From NCBI RefSeq assembly GCF_029227915.1, contig NC_079880.1, positions 24,922,501 through 24,986,500 on the forward strand: a stretch of DNA of 64,000 bases. Direction: 5' to 3'. Within the stretch, counting starts at the first letter, position 1, and each line of letters begins with the position of its first letter. The translations under genes and the position numbers were made by a program. The notes beneath the pieces are model-generated. The model saw only the letters and a list, made by a program, of their open reading frames with translations. It was not told where the DNA came from and made no database searches. Shown here in pieces: positions 63,201-64,000 of this stretch. The DNA comes from Hydractinia symbiolongicarpus. Its lineage: Eukaryota; Cnidaria; Hydrozoa; Anthoathecata; Hydractiniidae.

Positions 63201-64000
63201 AGGATAGAGATCAACTCATTGTTACCAGATATTAACGCGCCGTTGTTATCAAGAAGTTCCTTTCTGTCACTTTTCAAATTATCAATGAGCTTTTCATTTT
63301 CATTCGTATTCTCTTTTAACATTCTATTTTCGTATTTTAATGCTTTATTTTCTTCTTCCAGTTCTGCTTTTTCATATTCTCCAAGTATATCGTTTTTAAA
63401 GAACAAGTTGATACCTAAGCTTGGATCATCTGTATCAGCACTGTCACAAGTTGCAACTTCAGCATTTTGCTTATTATCTTCAACTTGCTTCTTTAAAGCA
63501 TCGTTTCGATCCAGCAAACGATTGTTGATATCTTCCAGACTAATATTCTCTTTTTCCACGTCTTCTAGTTTCTTTTCCAAGCTGTACAGTTTTGTTTTAA
63601 GTTCAGAATTTCTTTTTGTCAGATCTTCGATGACGAACTGAAGCTCTTCTATGACAATTTCATTGTCACTCTCATCTAATGAGTAACTTCGGGTTTGTTG
63701 TGTATCTTTAATTTCGAATTCTGTCTGTGAGGCTTTTGTTAGTACTATACATGACAATTTTCTTAGTGCGTTTGTTTCCAGTGGGATATTTAATTCCTGA
63801 CTTACCTTTTTCAAAAATTCAGATTTTCTGTCATTGTCATACAAATTTGCTCTCATGCTTTCAACTTTTAATATTTCATTCTCATTCTCCAGTGAGCTGA
63901 TTTGCTCCTTTAGCAACTCTACTTGTATCTTGGCACTATTTGCAGCTAAACTTTCTCTACGAAGATTTGAGTTTCTTTTCACCAACACATCGTTAGATTC
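57219..64000 (-). CDS. C-terminal part of a long coiled-coil protein (partial, 4 exons seen)
   Basis: Minus-strand exons 64000-61660 (open to the right edge), 60645-60466, 59734-58841 and 58402-57219 join in frame at phase-1 introns to at least 1532 residues, ending at TGA 57221-57219. The first exon encodes about 780 residues of Leu/Glu/Lys heptads (NLRRESLAANSAKI, IEELQFVIEDL) interrupted by an acidic stretch (DTDIESEIEEEDMDNMEAE). The second encodes 60 residues that are not coiled and contain a CxxC (VECQHCFRR). The third and fourth return to coils broken by Ser- and Asp-rich segments. Composition resembles centrosomal, Golgi or cytoskeletal tethers, but I recognise no family signature and give no name. 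No globular domain, membrane anchor or C-terminal targeting motif is seen. Confidence 0.85.
60663..60835. repeat. Degenerate CAA/CGA trinucleotide repeat in a coiled-coil gene intron
   Basis: Plus-strand (CAA)n with increasing CGA toward the right. On the gene's strand it is a GTT/GTC tract lying within about 20 bases of the acceptor for exon 60645-60466, where it may extend the pyrimidine-rich region. Frames through it are artefacts. Confidence 0.85.

Overview
This window is AT-rich animal genomic DNA with long introns bounded by GT/AG and abundant interspersed repeats. Gene content (ASAP-type Arf-GAP, renalase, long coiled-coil protein, divergent 7-TM receptor), Helitrons, Penelope-like and CR1-like retroelements, and hairpin MITEs fit an early-branching metazoan, most likely a cnidarian and perhaps a hydrozoan. 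The species cannot be named from the sequence alone.

Layout, left to right. 1-1153 (minus) is the 5' end of an unrecognised Ser/Arg/Asn-rich protein that runs off the left edge. 1154-19037 holds no gene I can support; it carries hairpin MITEs, a 129-bp mini-Helitron and a large palindrome. 19038-34172 (plus) is a complete 29-coding-exon ASAP-family gene (BAR, PH, ArfGAP, ankyrin, Pro-rich, SH3) of about 1032 residues; every splice phase joins in frame. 36725-37117 (minus) is a small intronless CxxC/coiled-coil ORF. 38339-42897 is two non-autonomous Helitrons lying exactly head to tail. 45025-49020 is a nest of retroelements: a 5'-truncated CR1/L2-like element (minus), a long (AT)n block, and a Penelope-like 3' remnant (plus) that was itself hit by a small hAT-like MITE. 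50233-53235 (plus) is a complete four-exon renalase of 344 residues. 54525-55316 (minus) is an intronless divergent seven-helix receptor. 57219-64000 (minus) is the 3' part (at least 1532 residues, four exons) of a long coiled-coil protein that runs off the right edge.

The host genes do not form a pathway: ASAP acts in Arf signalling at membranes and actin, renalase is an NAD(P)H-repair flavoenzyme, and the coiled-coil and disordered proteins look structural. The most informative novelty is in the mobile DNA: tandem Helitrons, a nested MITE whose removal restores a Penelope reading frame, a family of roughly 108-bp hairpin elements, and a tetranucleotide-filled ASAP intron that is open in frame up to its own splice acceptor. 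I saw no CRISPR array, operon-type system, rRNA or convincing tRNA.
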